Shown one piece after another: positions 55,315 to 64,000 of a DNA stretch of 64,000 nucleotides (position 1 is its first letter; every line of letters starts with the position of its first letter). Source of the stretch: Planctomycetales bacterium (GTDB taxonomy: Bacteria > Planctomycetota > Planctomycetia > Planctomycetales > Planctomycetaceae); assembly GCA_028285345.1 (NCBI GenBank), contig JANQPT010000041.1, positions 279,519 to 343,518 of the forward strand, read 5' to 3'. Position numbers and translations under genes: made by a program. The notes beneath the pieces are model-generated. The model searched no databases. It saw only the letters and a list, made by a program, of their open reading frames with translations, and was not told the origin of the DNA.

Positions 55315-58300
55315 ATGACCCAGAAGCTAGCGACGAAATGTCCCCATTGCGAACGTTCTCTAAAGATCGACGATAACAAAGTCGGCCAAGTCGTGCGGTG
55401 CCCGGCATGTCGCGAGCGGTTTACAGTCAGTTCGATTCAGTTCTCAGAACAGCAGGGATCGGCGTCGCCAAGTCTCGCAGCTTTAGAAACGACCGATCAG
55501 GCGTCCTCCGACTCGACGACTTCCGCGAGTAATGTCATAGGAAGCCAGGAACCGACGATCGGTAAAATTGGGCGCTTCGAATTGAAATCCGCACTGGGCC
55601 AAGGTGCGTTTGGCACGGTCTATCGCGCATATGATCCGGTTTTGGATCGCCAGTTGGCGCTAAAAGTCCCCAAATTTGCCACGTCGGAAAAAAAGAAGAT
55701 TCGCCGGTTTATTCGGGAAGCTAAAGCTGCCGCCAGCCTGCATCATCCAAACATCGTCGCCGTTTTCGAGAGTGGTCAGGCCAACGGCCAGATCTATATC
55801 GCTTCCGGATTTGTGGATGGCACCCCGATGTCCGCCATCATCGCCGATGAGCGGCCTGACTTCAGGAGATCAGCAGAGTGGATCCTTGCGCTCGCCGAAG
55901 GGCTGGCTTACGCCCACGAATTCAACATCATTCACCGCGACATCAAGCCCGATAACATCATGGTTGGCAAATCGGGCCATCCCCAGCTCATGGATTTCGG
56001 TCTTGCCAAACGGCTGGATGAAGATTCATCAATGACGGCCGACGGTGGCGTTGTGGGAACACCCGCCTACATGCCGCCCGAACAGGCACGCGGCGACTTG
56101 GAAAGTGTTGGTCCGCATAGCGACCAGTACAGTTTGGGGGTTGTGCTGTACGAACTGCTCACCGGGCAACGGCCCTTTTCTGGACCGCCTCACTCGGTGA
56201 TTGCGCAAATCACAACAGAGAACCCTCCGGAACCGAGGCAGCTCGATAGTGAAATCCCGGTGGATCTGGCGGCGATCTGTTCGAAAGCGATGGAAAAGAA
56301 TCCGGAGCAGCGCTATACGGACATGACGGGGATGGCACAAGACCTGGAGCGTTGGCTCACGGGGCTTGAAACCACTGCCAGACCAATCGGCCGCCTGGAG
56401 AAAACCCGCCGCTGGGCTCATCGCAATCGGCCGTTCGCGGCGTCACTAGCGGCCGTGGTTGTCTTGCTTGTCGTGTGGTTGCTGGGCGCGACGGGTGCAA
56501 TGGTCTATTTCCGTCAGCAAGAAAAATATCAAAGTCAGCTCGCCTCGGAAAACCTCGAGCTGGCGGATAAAAATGCCCAACTTGCCGACGAAAGCCAAGC
56601 AGCATTAGTCGATGCTGAAAGGGCGAGAAACAACGCGGAAAAGCGGTTGGTCGAGCAATACGTCTCGCGCGGTCGGGGATTGTGTGAGTCGGGGGATCAA
56701 GGCTTGGGGCTCCACTGGCTCGCACGGGCGCTGGCCAGCGTTCCTGCAGGGGAACGAGACATGGAGTTGGCCATTCGCCGCGATCTGGGGGCTTTTTCTC
56801 AGTCGATACACCGGCTGACGCGGATGATTCCACTGGGCAATGAAGTGACGTCTGTAGATATTTCGCAGGATGGAAAAACCATTGCTGCGGTGACCGGTGG
56901 ATATCATATGTATGAAGGTCAGGGGAAACTGTTTCTGATTGATGCTGCGACGGGAGAAGTGGCAGGGCCTCCCCAAGAGCTGGGAGGGGCCGGGTGGTAT
57001 GTCTCCTTTTGTTCTGACGAAGACATCGTCGTCGTGGGAACGTCCACCTTTAAGGAAGGCAGTGTTTCGCTGTTCAATCGTAAGACCAACGAGTTTGAAC
57101 AACAGAAGCTCCAATTGCGAAGCATGATCGAAGGCATCGATGTGCATCCAACTCGGCGGTTGCTTGCCGTCACGACCTTGAATTGGGATTTTCAGATTTG
57201 GGACTGGTCGACCGGAAAGAAGATTGCTGCGAAAGTCAAAAAGCCGCCGATGAATGGAGTCGCTTTTAGTCCGGATGGAGACTATTTGGCGGTCAGCAGT
57301 TTGGGAGATGAAGGCAGTATCGGCCGCATCGCTCTTTGGGACGTAAATCGTCAACAATTCAGCAATCTTCAGATCACCACCTCACCAGGAGCGAAAGCCC
57401 TTTGTTATTCAGCGGACGGAGCTTTTTTGATGGCAACGACCACCAACAGGGGCATCGCCGTTTTCGACGTCAACTCTCAATATGCCGATGTGGATTATTT
57501 CCCACTGAATGTGAATCCCATGGATCTTTCTACGGATCGTACCGGCGAACTGACCGCCATTTCCGGTCGTGACGGGACGGCGCACATTTGGGACGCTGAC
57601 AGCGAAGAACTCGTCGGACAATCGCTCCACCATAAAGGGCAGGTTCATGCCGTTTGCTTTAGCCCGACCGGCGAACAATTGATTACGGCAGCAGAGGACG
57701 GCTATGTGCGGATCTGGGAAACTGCTAGGAGACCACCCCCCCCTCAGTCACGAGTGCCGGGAGGAGGTGTTTATCGGCTATCCGTTTCACCCAACGACGA
57801 GATCATCCTCGCCGCTGCGAAATCGAACGTCACGAACGTCCTCTCTGCGGAAACACTCAATGTGCAAAACACATTGATGAAAAGCCGTGGTTACTTATGC
57901 GTTAAGGCAGTGAGCGACCAATATGGCATTTCTGATTCACTGGACAAGGGCATCGTCGAATTATGGGATCTCAAAGGGGGCTATAAAATCTCTCCGGAGT
58001 TAAAACTGGAATTGACGGTATCATCTCTCGACTGTGCTCCAAACGGCTGCCATATTGCTATCGGGACAGGTCAAACCGACTTATCAGCCGGCGAGATCGT
58101 GATCTGGGACGTACAGAATGCGAGTCAAGTTCATCCTCCTCTGCAACTCGAAAGTCCCCCTTTGAGCGTGTGCTATAGCCCTTCCGGGAATCTAATTGCC
58201 GCCGGGACGACGGGCGGGATGGTTTATTGCTTCGACGCTGAAACCGGCGAACAGTTATATGAACCAATTCGACATCAAGGATGGGTCGATGAGGTTGACT

Positions 58301-59649
58301 TTACGATCGACGGAGCTTTGTTGGCGACAGGTTGCTTTGACGGTATCGTTCGACTGATTGATGTGTCGACCGGCGAGCTGACGGGGAAACCGCTCGATAT
58401 TGGAGCGAAAATCAATGCTCTGCGTTGCGCGCCTGATGGTCGCACGATTGCCGTAGGCACCGCATCAGGTCTCGTGCGGCTCTGGGATATCGCGACACGA
58501 CGACAAATTGGGCGCACGGTTCGTCGTGCGAGTGAGGTGGTGACGATCGACTTCACCGGCCAGGACAACCGCATCGTTACAGGGCGTTCAAACGGGATCG
58601 TGCGGACCTGGCCGCTTCCGAACTATGACCAGAGATCAACCGACTCCCTCCTGCCTGAGATCGAAGCAGCCACAGGAATTCGGTTGTCTTCATCGGGGGA
58701 ACGAGAATTTCTCTCATCGACCGTTTGGGACACAATCCGAGAAGCAGTTTCCCAAAGGCCGGATGAGACGCGCTCGTCGGTTGAGATTTGGCTGCCTGAG
58801 GAACGGAACGTCATCGACGAGCAGTTGGCCAGGCGGCTTGAACAGTCAAAGCGTTGGCAGAGCACATTAGCAGCTGTTGCCGAAGATTCGCTAATCGCTC
58901 AGGCGAACAAACAGACCGCAGCGCTGGAGTCCAAGGCGGCAAACTTGCTTCAAAAAGAAGACTTCAAACAAGCAATTCAGGTGTTTGAAGAGCTGGCGAA
59001 GTTTCCCGGTTATACCCCAGACGCCGCAGTCTTGTATCCGCTCTATGCGCGGACAATGCAATGGGAAAAGGCATTAAACACGGGAATAAAACGGCCGAAC
59101 GGATTGCACCCGCGGGAACGCGCGTTTTTGCTATATGAATTGGGGCAGTTTGACGAGTACCGAGAAGTCCGCAAACAGTTATTGGCCACGACAGATCAGC
59201 TTGCTCATGATTGGTCAAACGCAGGCTACTTGTATGCCGCGTTATTGATGCCGGTAGAGCCGGAACTACATCCGGCCATTCGACATCTCGCAGAACGATG
59301 TGCCACTCGCCCCGAGCGGTGGGAGAAAATGATGGTCGGAAAGGCCATGTACCGCTTGGGAGAATTCGCGAATTGGCACAAGAACCTTCCTGATGACTCG
59401 CCGCTAAAAGTTGGGCAGGAACTTCGGCTCAAACTAACGCGATTCAAAAACAGTCCTACTGAGGAGAATCGCAAAAGCCTGCAACAGGACATCGGTCGTC
59501 TCAGAGACTCTGCCAATCGACAGATCACGGATGGCGTACTCGACAAGTATTGGTGGAATTACATCGAGCTGATGGGATGGGTTCGTGAAGGCGAACGGGT
59601 ACTGGAATCATCAAACGTCAATTCAGATGTCAATGAGACCTGCAACTAA
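55315..59649 (+). CDS. Zinc-ribbon Ser/Thr kinase with WD40 and TPR-like regions
   Basis: 1444 residues, ATG with GGAG about 7 bases upstream. The N terminus is a zinc ribbon (Cys9, Cys12, Cys29, Cys32; CPHC and CPAC). Kinase domain about 82-345: LGQGAFGTVYRAYDP, HRDIKPDNIMV, LMDFGLAKRL, GTPAYMPPEQARG. One membrane helix about 375-398. WD40 repeats about 500-1105 (for example SGRDGTAHIWDADSE). The last 300 residues are helical, TPR-like (FKQAIQVFEELAKFPG). It probably senses or binds outside the membrane and signals inside. It may share a transcript with the FHA-kinase. Confidence 0.9.
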   Translation: MTQKLATKCPHCERSLKIDDNKVGQVVRCPACRERFTVSSIQFSEQQGSASPSLAALETTDQASSDSTTSASNVIGSQEPTIGKIGRFELKSALGQGAFGTVYRAYDPVLDRQLALKVPKFATSEKKKIRRFIREAKAAASLHHPNIVAVFESGQANGQIYIASGFVDGTPMSAIIADERPDFRRSAEWILALAEGLAYAHEFNIIHRDIKPDNIMVGKSGHPQLMDFGLAKRLDEDSSMTADGGVVGTPAYMPPEQARGDLESVGPHSDQYSLGVVLYELLTGQRPFSGPPHSVIAQITTENPPEPRQLDSEIPVDLAAICSKAMEKNPEQRYTDMTGMAQDLERWLTGLETTARPIGRLEKTRRWAHRNRPFAASLAAVVVLLVVWLLGATGAMVYFRQQEKYQSQLASENLELADKNAQLADESQAALVDAERARNNAEKRLVEQYVSRGRGLCESGDQGLGLHWLARALASVPAGERDMELAIRRDLGAFSQSIHRLTRMIPLGNEVTSVDISQDGKTIAAVTGGYHMYEGQGKLFLIDAATGEVAGPPQELGGAGWYVSFCSDEDIVVVGTSTFKEGSVSLFNRKTNEFEQQKLQLRSMIEGIDVHPTRRLLAVTTLNWDFQIWDWSTGKKIAAKVKKPPMNGVAFSPDGDYLAVSSLGDEGSIGRIALWDVNRQQFSNLQITTSPGAKALCYSADGAFLMATTTNRGIAVFDVNSQYADVDYFPLNVNPMDLSTDRTGELTAISGRDGTAHIWDADSEELVGQSLHHKGQVHAVCFSPTGEQLITAAEDGYVRIWETARRPPPPQSRVPGGGVYRLSVSPNDEIILAAAKSNVTNVLSAETLNVQNTLMKSRGYLCVKAVSDQYGISDSLDKGIVELWDLKGGYKISPELKLELTVSSLDCAPNGCHIAIGTGQTDLSAGEIVIWDVQNASQVHPPLQLESPPLSVCYSPSGNLIAAGTTGGMVYCFDAETGEQLYEPIRHQGWVDEVDFTIDGALLATGCFDGIVRLIDVSTGELTGKPLDIGAKINALRCAPDGRTIAVGTASGLVRLWDIATRRQIGRTVRRASEVVTIDFTGQDNRIVTGRSNGIVRTWPLPNYDQRSTDSLLPEIEAATGIRLSSSGEREFLSSTVWDTIREAVSQRPDETRSSVEIWLPEERNVIDEQLARRLEQSKRWQSTLAAVAEDSLIAQANKQTAALESKAANLLQKEDFKQAIQVFEELAKFPGYTPDAAVLYPLYARTMQWEKALNTGIKRPNGLHPRERAFLLYELGQFDEYREVRKQLLATTDQLAHDWSNAGYLYAALLMPVEPELHPAIRHLAERCATRPERWEKMMVGKAMYRLGEFANWHKNLPDDSPLKVGQELRLKLTRFKNSPTEENRKSLQQDIGRLRDSANRQITDGVLDKYWWNYIELMGWVREGERVLESSNVNSDVNETCN

Positions 59650-59694
59650 TTGTGACTGTGTTATTTGAGAGATGTGCACCCGGCCGATGGCATA

Positions 59695-59745
59695 CGAATC
59701 GGATGGAATTCGCCCCGATGGCATTTTCACGACCATTCCGATTCG
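59695..59745. repeat. Imperfect hairpin after the kinase gene
   Basis: CGAATCGGA-TGG and CCA-T-TCCGATTCG pair: 9 bp, a one-base bulge, then 3 bp, around a 26-base loop. It starts 45 bases after the kinase stop and lacks a T-run. Perhaps an mRNA 3' protector. Confidence 0.35.
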
Positions 59746-60137
59746 CGCCGTTTGCCGCGGCGAAGAGCTTTGATCAAAGTTCGAGCTAACAAAAACTGTG
59801 GCAAAGGCAACGGCGGTTGGCGGATTCGGGCGGAGTAGCATTCGTACGCCGCAATCTCATCCGCAGGAGCCTCACACGGGTTGTGCGGAGCTATCGGTGT
59901 GAAGTCGAGAGTGTAGGACGGGTCGCTGTTCTTCCTGGCATCGCTACACTGTGCCCTGCAGAACCCAGCCGCACTATTGAACTCCGATTTGCTCACCGAC
60001 GCCGGTACAAACATCGAGGGAAGGTCGACATCACAAGTGATCGCTGGCCTTGCATTCGAATAGTCCTGAACTTAGAGTCGAGTGATCGCCCAGTTCACCG
60101 ATTTTGAGCTGTATGCGAGTCAATCACGGTCAAGGTG

Positions 60138-60176
60138 GCCCCTCGAGGATGATCAATTCCTCCGGGGGCTTTTTTT
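60138..60176 (+). terminator. Orphan intrinsic terminator
   Basis: GCCCCTCGAGGA and TCCTCCGGGGGC pair with two internal mismatches and are followed by seven T. The nearest upstream plus-strand gene ends 489 bases earlier. Confidence 0.7.
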
Positions 60177-60389
60177 GTGCCTTGAAGCAATCTGTTGTAG
60201 ACGGGCGCGATCGTGGGACATCTCACAAAACGGTCCTAATTCGTCAAGTACCTCTCTCGATTGGCGCCGGCAGCTGCGACTAGGCATGACAGCTGATCCA
60301 CAGCGTGGATCTGGGCGGAGGAGTTGGTAAGAATCGTTCCCAGCGAAATCACCGCTGACAAATAGTCCACTCAATTGACGGTACAAAAC

Positions 60390-61268
60390 ATGTCCCATCC
60401 TGCGACTGACGGCCGCCGGGAAGAAACAAATTCTTGGCGAACACGGCTGTACGTAATCATTTTTGAAGCAGACACACCTGCAGGAAAGCTGTTTGACGTA
60501 CTGCTGTTGATTGCGATCCTACTCAGCGTGCTGGTGGTGATGTGCGAGAGTGTTGACTCGCTTGAAGAGGAGCACCGAAGGCTGCTGGTCAGAGCGGAGT
60601 GGTTCTTCACGCTACTCTTCACGCTCGAATACGGAGTGCGTATCGCCTGTGCCCGCCGTCCAATTCGCTATATCTTCAGCCTCTATGGCATTATTGATTT
60701 GCTGGCGATCTTGCCGACGTATCTGATTGCCCTACCCATTTTGGAGGGAGGGCCGAGTACGCAACGGCTGGCAGTCATCCGAGCGCTCCGCCTGCTGCGG
60801 GCGTTTCGAATCTTCAAGCTGGCCCATATGTTGTCGGAAGCCACGGCGCTGCGGCAGGCCATTTGGGCCGCCCGCGCAAAGATCGCCGTTTTTTTGTCCT
60901 TTGTACTGATTGCCGTCGTCATTGTCGGGTCGGCAATGCATCTCATCGAAGGCGGAGACATCGACAGTCCAGGCCAGGACGTCGATACGGGATTCGATTC
61001 CATTCCGGAAAGCATGTACTGGGCCATCGTCACGATGACGACGGTGGGCTATGGAGATGTCTCTCCGACGACCGGACTGGGAAAGACCCTTGCAGCATGC
61101 ATGATGGTCCTGGGTTACTGCATGATCATCGTGCCGACAGGAATCGTTTCGGCAGAATTGGCCAATGCCAGCGGCACACCTCCGACCACGCAGGTCTGTC
61201 CCGAATGCATGGCGGAAGGACACGACGGCGACGCCCTTCACTGCAAATACTGCGGGGGCAAGTTGTAG
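60390..61268 (+). CDS. Voltage-gated potassium channel with C-terminal zinc ribbon
   Basis: 292 residues from ATG 60390; TTG 60375 is the frame's first start. Six membrane segments. S4 is RLAVIRALRLLRAFRIFKL with Arg at every third place. The pore helix and filter read YWAIVTMTTVGYGDVSP, the canonical TVGYGD of K+ channels. After S6 (MMVLGYCMIIVPTGIVSAEL) a short tail ends in a zinc ribbon, CPEC...CKYCG. It would form a tetramer in the inner membrane. Standing after a kinase cluster, it may be regulated by it, but nothing proves this. Confidence 0.9.
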   Translation: MSHPATDGRREETNSWRTRLYVIIFEADTPAGKLFDVLLLIAILLSVLVVMCESVDSLEEEHRRLLVRAEWFFTLLFTLEYGVRIACARRPIRYIFSLYGIIDLLAILPTYLIALPILEGGPSTQRLAVIRALRLLRAFRIFKLAHMLSEATALRQAIWAARAKIAVFLSFVLIAVVIVGSAMHLIEGGDIDSPGQDVDTGFDSIPESMYWAIVTMTTVGYGDVSPTTGLGKTLAACMMVLGYCMIIVPTGIVSAELANASGTPPTTQVCPECMAEGHDGDALHCKYCGGKL

Positions 61269-61486
61269 CGATGACGTCGCCAGCATACGCCGCGTTCAGT
61301 ACCAAAGCCCCAGCCTGGACCGAAGGGAGTGTCCGGCAGCAGGCCCCCTGCTAATCGGGTGACTCTCGGACTAATCCACGCATACGGCAAGAGGTCAAGA
61401 CTTGCAGCCCAGTGCCGACGCGAGATCGTCGTCGCGGTTTGATTGAACCGTGGCTTGAGCGACGTAAGCTTATTTGAAATCGAGAA
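61269..61486. other. Gap between channel gene and tRNA terminator
   Basis: Only 218 bases; no gene, repeat or promoter seen. Both flanks transcribe toward it. Confidence 0.4.
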
Positions 61487-61526
61487 AGCCCTTCGACGGG
61501 GCACCCGCTGTGTCCGCCGAAGGGCT
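61487..61526 (-). terminator. Terminator of the tRNA-Pro gene
   Basis: On the minus strand AGCCCTTCG and CGAAGGGCT form a perfect 9-bp stem with an inner CGGG-GCA-CCCG stem in the loop, then TTTCTCGATTTC. It begins 15 bases after the tRNA 3' end. Confidence 0.65.
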
Positions 61527-61541
61527 CATTTCCCAAAACAA

Positions 61542-61616
61542 TCGGGACGACAGGATTTGAACCTGCGACCTCCGGCTCCCAAAGCCGGCGCTCTAGCCAA
61601 GCTGAGCTACATCCCG
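61542..61616 (-). tRNA. tRNA-Pro(UGG)
   Basis: 75 bases. Acceptor stem CGGGATG/CGTCCCG (one G-U pair), discriminator A. Anticodon stem CCGGC/GCCGG with loop TTTGGGA gives anticodon TGG, reading CCA and other Pro codons. The T arm GCAGG-TTCAAAT-CCTGT is normal. The 3' CCA is not encoded. Terminator follows. Confidence 0.96.
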
Positions 61617-61799
61617 CAATCGGTCACGCCAGTCTAAAACCGGTCTTCAACCGCGTCAATACCTCGCCCGAAGCACAATTCACCGTCCATTTCTGGCGGT
61701 TTCTTCACAACTCACGTCGCTTTTGATCCCTGCGGCAATTCGATAACATTGGCGGCTGAATTGTTCGCCTCTCTGCCGAAGAACACAGGAACCGCGGCC

Positions 61800-63224
61800 A
61801 TGAGTGAATATCGCACTGAACATGATTCGATGGGCGACGTGCAAGTCCCTGCAGAGGCCTATTACGGTGCACAGACGCAGCGCGCCGTCGACAACTTTCC
61901 CATCTCCGGTTGGCCCTTGCCGAACGATTTGATTCACGCGATGGGGCTCGTCAAATATGCTGCCGCCGTCGCTAATCGAGACCTGGGCAAACTGACCGGG
62001 AGCGGCAAGAATCCGCTCAACGACGCCCAAGTTCAAGCGCTGCTGGACGCCTGCCGCGAAGTCAGCGAAGGCAAGTTTGATGCGGAGTTTCCCGTCGACG
62101 TGTTCCAGACCGGCTCCGGCACGTCGAGCAACATGAACGTCAACGAGGTCATCAGCAATCGCGCGATCGAAATACTCGGCGACGACCGCTTCAGCCAAGA
62201 AAAGCCGGTGCACCCCAACGATCACGTCAACATGGGGCAGAGCACCAACGACACCTTTCCCACCGCAATCCATGTCGCTGTGGCGAAGAGCATCCAGGAC
62301 CAACTGATTCCCGCGCTGGAACGTTTCACCGGATCGCTGGCGAAGAAGGCGGCGGAGTGGGACAAGATCATCAAGATCGGCCGGACGCACCTCGCTGACG
62401 CCACGCCGCTCCGGTTGGGCCAAGAAATCGGCGGATTGGCGCGGCAATTGGAATTGTCGGTCGGCCGCGCCGAACGGGCCCGCGACGCGGTCTTGGAACT
62501 CCCCGTTGGCGGCACCGCCGTCGGTTCGGGAATCAATACACATCCGGAGTTCGGCGGGCGGGTGTCGCGGGTGCTGGCGGACGAAACCGGCATTGCCTTC
62601 GCCGAAGCGGCCAACCACTTTGAAGGCAACGCACAGCGCGACGGCCTGGTCGAATGCCACGGCCAACTGCGCGCGATCGCCTCAACGCTGTTCAATGTTT
62701 CCAACAACATTCGTTGGCTCGGGTCGGGGCCGCGGTGCGGTTTCGCAGAAATCGTGTTGCCGGACCGGCAACCAGGCAGTTCGATTATGCCGGGCAAGGT
62801 CAATCCGGTGATGTGCGAGAGCATGATGCAGGTCGCCGCACGCGTGATGGGCAACGATCAAACCATTGCCGTCAGCGGTGCCGGCGGCGGGCAGTTTCAA
62901 CTCAACATCATGATGCCCGTCATGGGTCAGACGACACTGGAAAGCATCATGTTGCTGACAAAAGTCACCGACGCGTTCGTCGAGTTCTGTTCCGACGACA
63001 TGCAGGCGCACGCCGAAAACTGCGAAGCCGCTGTGGAGAAGAGCCTGTCGATGGTCACCAGCTTGAATCCCTATATCGGCTACGAAAAGGCGGCAGCGAT
63101 CGCCAAAGAGGCGTTTAAGACCGGCAAGACGATCCGCGAGCTTTGCAGAGAGCAGAACGTATTGCCGGAAGCCGACCTGAACAAGGCGCTCGATCCGATG
63201 AGCATGACCGAACCGCACGCGTGA
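61800..63224 (+). CDS. fumC: Fumarate hydratase, class II
   Basis: 474 residues from ATG 61800, which has AGGA upstream; the frame begins 17 codons earlier. N terminus TEHDSMGDVQVPAEAYYGAQTQRAV, middle QTGSGTSSNMNVNEV and QSTNDTFPTAIHVA, and the family signature GSSIMPGKVNP (about 325-335) identify it. Converts fumarate to malate in the citric acid cycle; iron-independent homotetramer of the cytoplasm. Full length for the family. No TCA neighbour adjacent; the tRNA-Pro is divergent. Confidence 0.95.
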   Translation: MSEYRTEHDSMGDVQVPAEAYYGAQTQRAVDNFPISGWPLPNDLIHAMGLVKYAAAVANRDLGKLTGSGKNPLNDAQVQALLDACREVSEGKFDAEFPVDVFQTGSGTSSNMNVNEVISNRAIEILGDDRFSQEKPVHPNDHVNMGQSTNDTFPTAIHVAVAKSIQDQLIPALERFTGSLAKKAAEWDKIIKIGRTHLADATPLRLGQEIGGLARQLELSVGRAERARDAVLELPVGGTAVGSGINTHPEFGGRVSRVLADETGIAFAEAANHFEGNAQRDGLVECHGQLRAIASTLFNVSNNIRWLGSGPRCGFAEIVLPDRQPGSSIMPGKVNPVMCESMMQVAARVMGNDQTIAVSGAGGGQFQLNIMMPVMGQTTLESIMLLTKVTDAFVEFCSDDMQAHAENCEAAVEKSLSMVTSLNPYIGYEKAAAIAKEAFKTGKTIRELCREQNVLPEADLNKALDPMSMTEPHA

Positions 63225-63597
63225 CCTGCCGGTTTTTGCTCGCGAACACGGCAACGCCCCCTTCAATGACGCTCCCAATCATGGCCGAAATTCGAAAAAA
63301 ACTTGAATTTCGTCCGTCCGTCTATGATAAACTGGTAGTAACATACCTCGCTGGGCAGCGTGAGGTATCGCTAGTGGTACAACCACTCTGAATTGACAGG
63401 TCCCACAAGTGGGCCGCACGCTCGTTGGCGTGCTTATGGGAGATTGCACAACCCGTCAATTCAGATTGGACAATGCACTAGTTCGCGTCACTGCATGGCT
63501 GACTATTCGGATTGCGACGGTTATCCGAACACCTGCATGCGGGGATCGTGCTTCAATCGCGGTGCCTTTTCCTTTTTGAGCGGCAGACAGGCAGTCT
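63225..63597. other. Gap between fumC and FHA gene
   Basis: 373 bases, no gene. Nearly all of the second half is taken up by the RNA-like structure at 63343-63529. TTGAAT (63303) and GATAAA (63326), 17 bases apart, could be a weak promoter just before it. Confidence 0.4.
63343..63529 (+). ncRNA. Candidate structured RNA
   Basis: In order: ATACCTC/GAGGTAT with GCT/AGC extension (63343-63368); AGTGG/CCACT (63373-63387); a perfect 11-bp closing stem TCTGAATTGAC/GTCAATTCAGA (63387-63397 with 63455-63465) enclosing CCCA/TGGG with a CAAG tetraloop (63402-63413), GCACGC/GCGTGC (63416-63433) and GGG/CCC (63438-63454); then TTCGGA/TCCGAA (63506-63529). So there is a closed multi-branch junction with hairpins on both sides. 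A weak promoter may precede it. I match it to no family I know. It could be an independent RNA, the 3' end of fumC or a leader of the FHA gene. Confidence 0.4.
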
Positions 63598-64000
63598 ATG
63601 AGCAGCGTGATTCGGTCGGAATCAGCCGGCCGCGTGGAGATCGACCGTGACGAACAATTGCCGCAGGTCCCCAGCGGCGCGCACGCGCGGCTGAAGTTTC
63701 GCGGACCGGACGGACAAACGGTCGAAAAAGACGTCCTGCGGTATACAACGCTGATCGGCTCCGGCGCGAATTGCAACATTCAGTTGCTCGACTCGGTGAT
63801 CGACGAGGCTCATTGCATTGTCACCTTGGAGTCGGGCCGGCTGCATATTCGCGACTTGCGGAGCAAATCCGGCACCCACGTCAATGGCGACGCCGTTCAG
63901 ACGGCAACGCTTCGCGACGGCGACCAAATCCAGATCGGCCGGTTTACTTTTGAACTTGAAACCAGCCTGCCTCATGCCGACGCTAGCGCGGAAAGCCAGA
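63598..64000 (+). CDS. FHA-domain protein, cut by the right edge
   Basis: The ATG at 63598 opens a frame that stays clear to the edge (134 codons visible). About residues 45-115 form an FHA domain: TLIGSGANCNIQLLDSVIDEAHCIV, then IRDLRSKSGTHVNGDAV and LRDGDQIQIG. The binding Arg usual in the first turn is a Ser in GSGANC; the later Ser-Gly-Thr-His-Val-Asn-Gly is intact. No leader in the visible part. The remainder lies outside the window. The upstream 370 bases hold the RNA-like structure, which may be its leader. Confidence 0.75.
   Translation, partial: MSSVIRSESAGRVEIDRDEQLPQVPSGAHARLKFRGPDGQTVEKDVLRYTTLIGSGANCNIQLLDSVIDEAHCIVTLESGRLHIRDLRSKSGTHVNGDAVQTATLRDGDQIQIGRFTFELETSLPHADASAESQ

Larger units (their letters stand above)
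59650..60389. other. 740-base gap with an orphan terminator
   Basis: No accepted gene. A 95-codon minus frame (59727-60014) has no ribosome site or motif. Holds a long imperfect hairpin (59695-59745) and a plus-strand terminator (60138-60176) nearly 500 bases after the kinase stop, so a small RNA may lie just before it. Confidence 0.4.

Noticed and set aside
59727..60014. 95-codon minus-strand frame
   Set aside because: No ribosome site, no recognisable domain.
61680..62666. 328-codon minus-strand frame
   Set aside because: Antisense to fumC.
1..64000. CRISPR array, complete insertion sequence or prophage
   Set aside because: No regularly spaced direct repeats, no transposase or integrase and no phage structural genes were seen in the window.

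Overview
The window reads as chromosomal DNA of a planctomycete, most likely order Planctomycetales. The marks are two DUF1501 proteins with twin-arginine leaders, a MoxR/DUF58/BatA-type operon with DUF4159 and a DUF4175-like giant, a DUF1598-like protein, PEP-CTERM exported proteins, an ECF sigma factor of the planctomycete kinase-linked type followed by a kinase/WD40 fusion, and several FHA or zinc-ribbon kinases. Species cannot be fixed from this sequence. Coding density is ordinary. Spacing is operon-like in a few places and loose elsewhere.

Layout. 1-9.1 kb: tail of a probable glycosyltransferase, an exported alpha/beta-hydrolase-like protein, a BON protein behind a perfect hairpin, a lipoprotein metallopeptidase, a TIM-barrel sugar isomerase/epimerase-like protein, a methyltransferase and a 1148-residue membrane TPR protein. 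9.2-14.9 kb: two DUF1501 proteins, a secreted protein of unknown function, and a PEBP lipoprotein plus class V aminotransferase pair. 15-27 kb: one tightly packed minus-strand operon, DUF4159 > MoxR ATPase > DUF58 > BatA/VWA > DUF4175-like coiled coil > VWA/amidotransferase-like > caspase-like protease. Three of its joints are ATGA overlaps. 27-37 kb: a TPR plus gluzincin protein ending inside an intergenic inverted repeat, AroH chorismate mutase, a lipoprotein, a GT39-like membrane protein, a DUF1598-like protein and an M81/MlrC metallopeptidase.

37-43.3 kb looks accessory: a lone arylsulfatase with a clear terminator, a small membrane protein, a DUF4303-like protein and a SMI1/KNR4 protein, separated by long empty gaps. 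43.3-46.5 kb: an FAD monooxygenase, then a carboxymuconolactone-decarboxylase/ECF41 sigma pair. The pair has a textbook ECF41 promoter (TGTCACA, 16 bases, CGTC) directly upstream. 46.8-61.3 kb: a signalling region with ECF sigma, kinase-WD40, two PEP-CTERM proteins, FHA-kinase, zinc-ribbon kinase-WD40-TPR and a voltage-gated potassium channel. 61.5-64 kb: tRNA-Pro(UGG), class II fumarase, a strongly structured unassigned RNA candidate and the start of an FHA protein that runs off the right edge.

The items most worth a second look are the caspase-like last gene of the MoxR/BatA operon, the self-contained ECF41 module, the multi-stem structure between fumC and the FHA gene, and the inverted repeat at 27.1 kb. 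All functional names come from reading motifs by eye; no database search was run.
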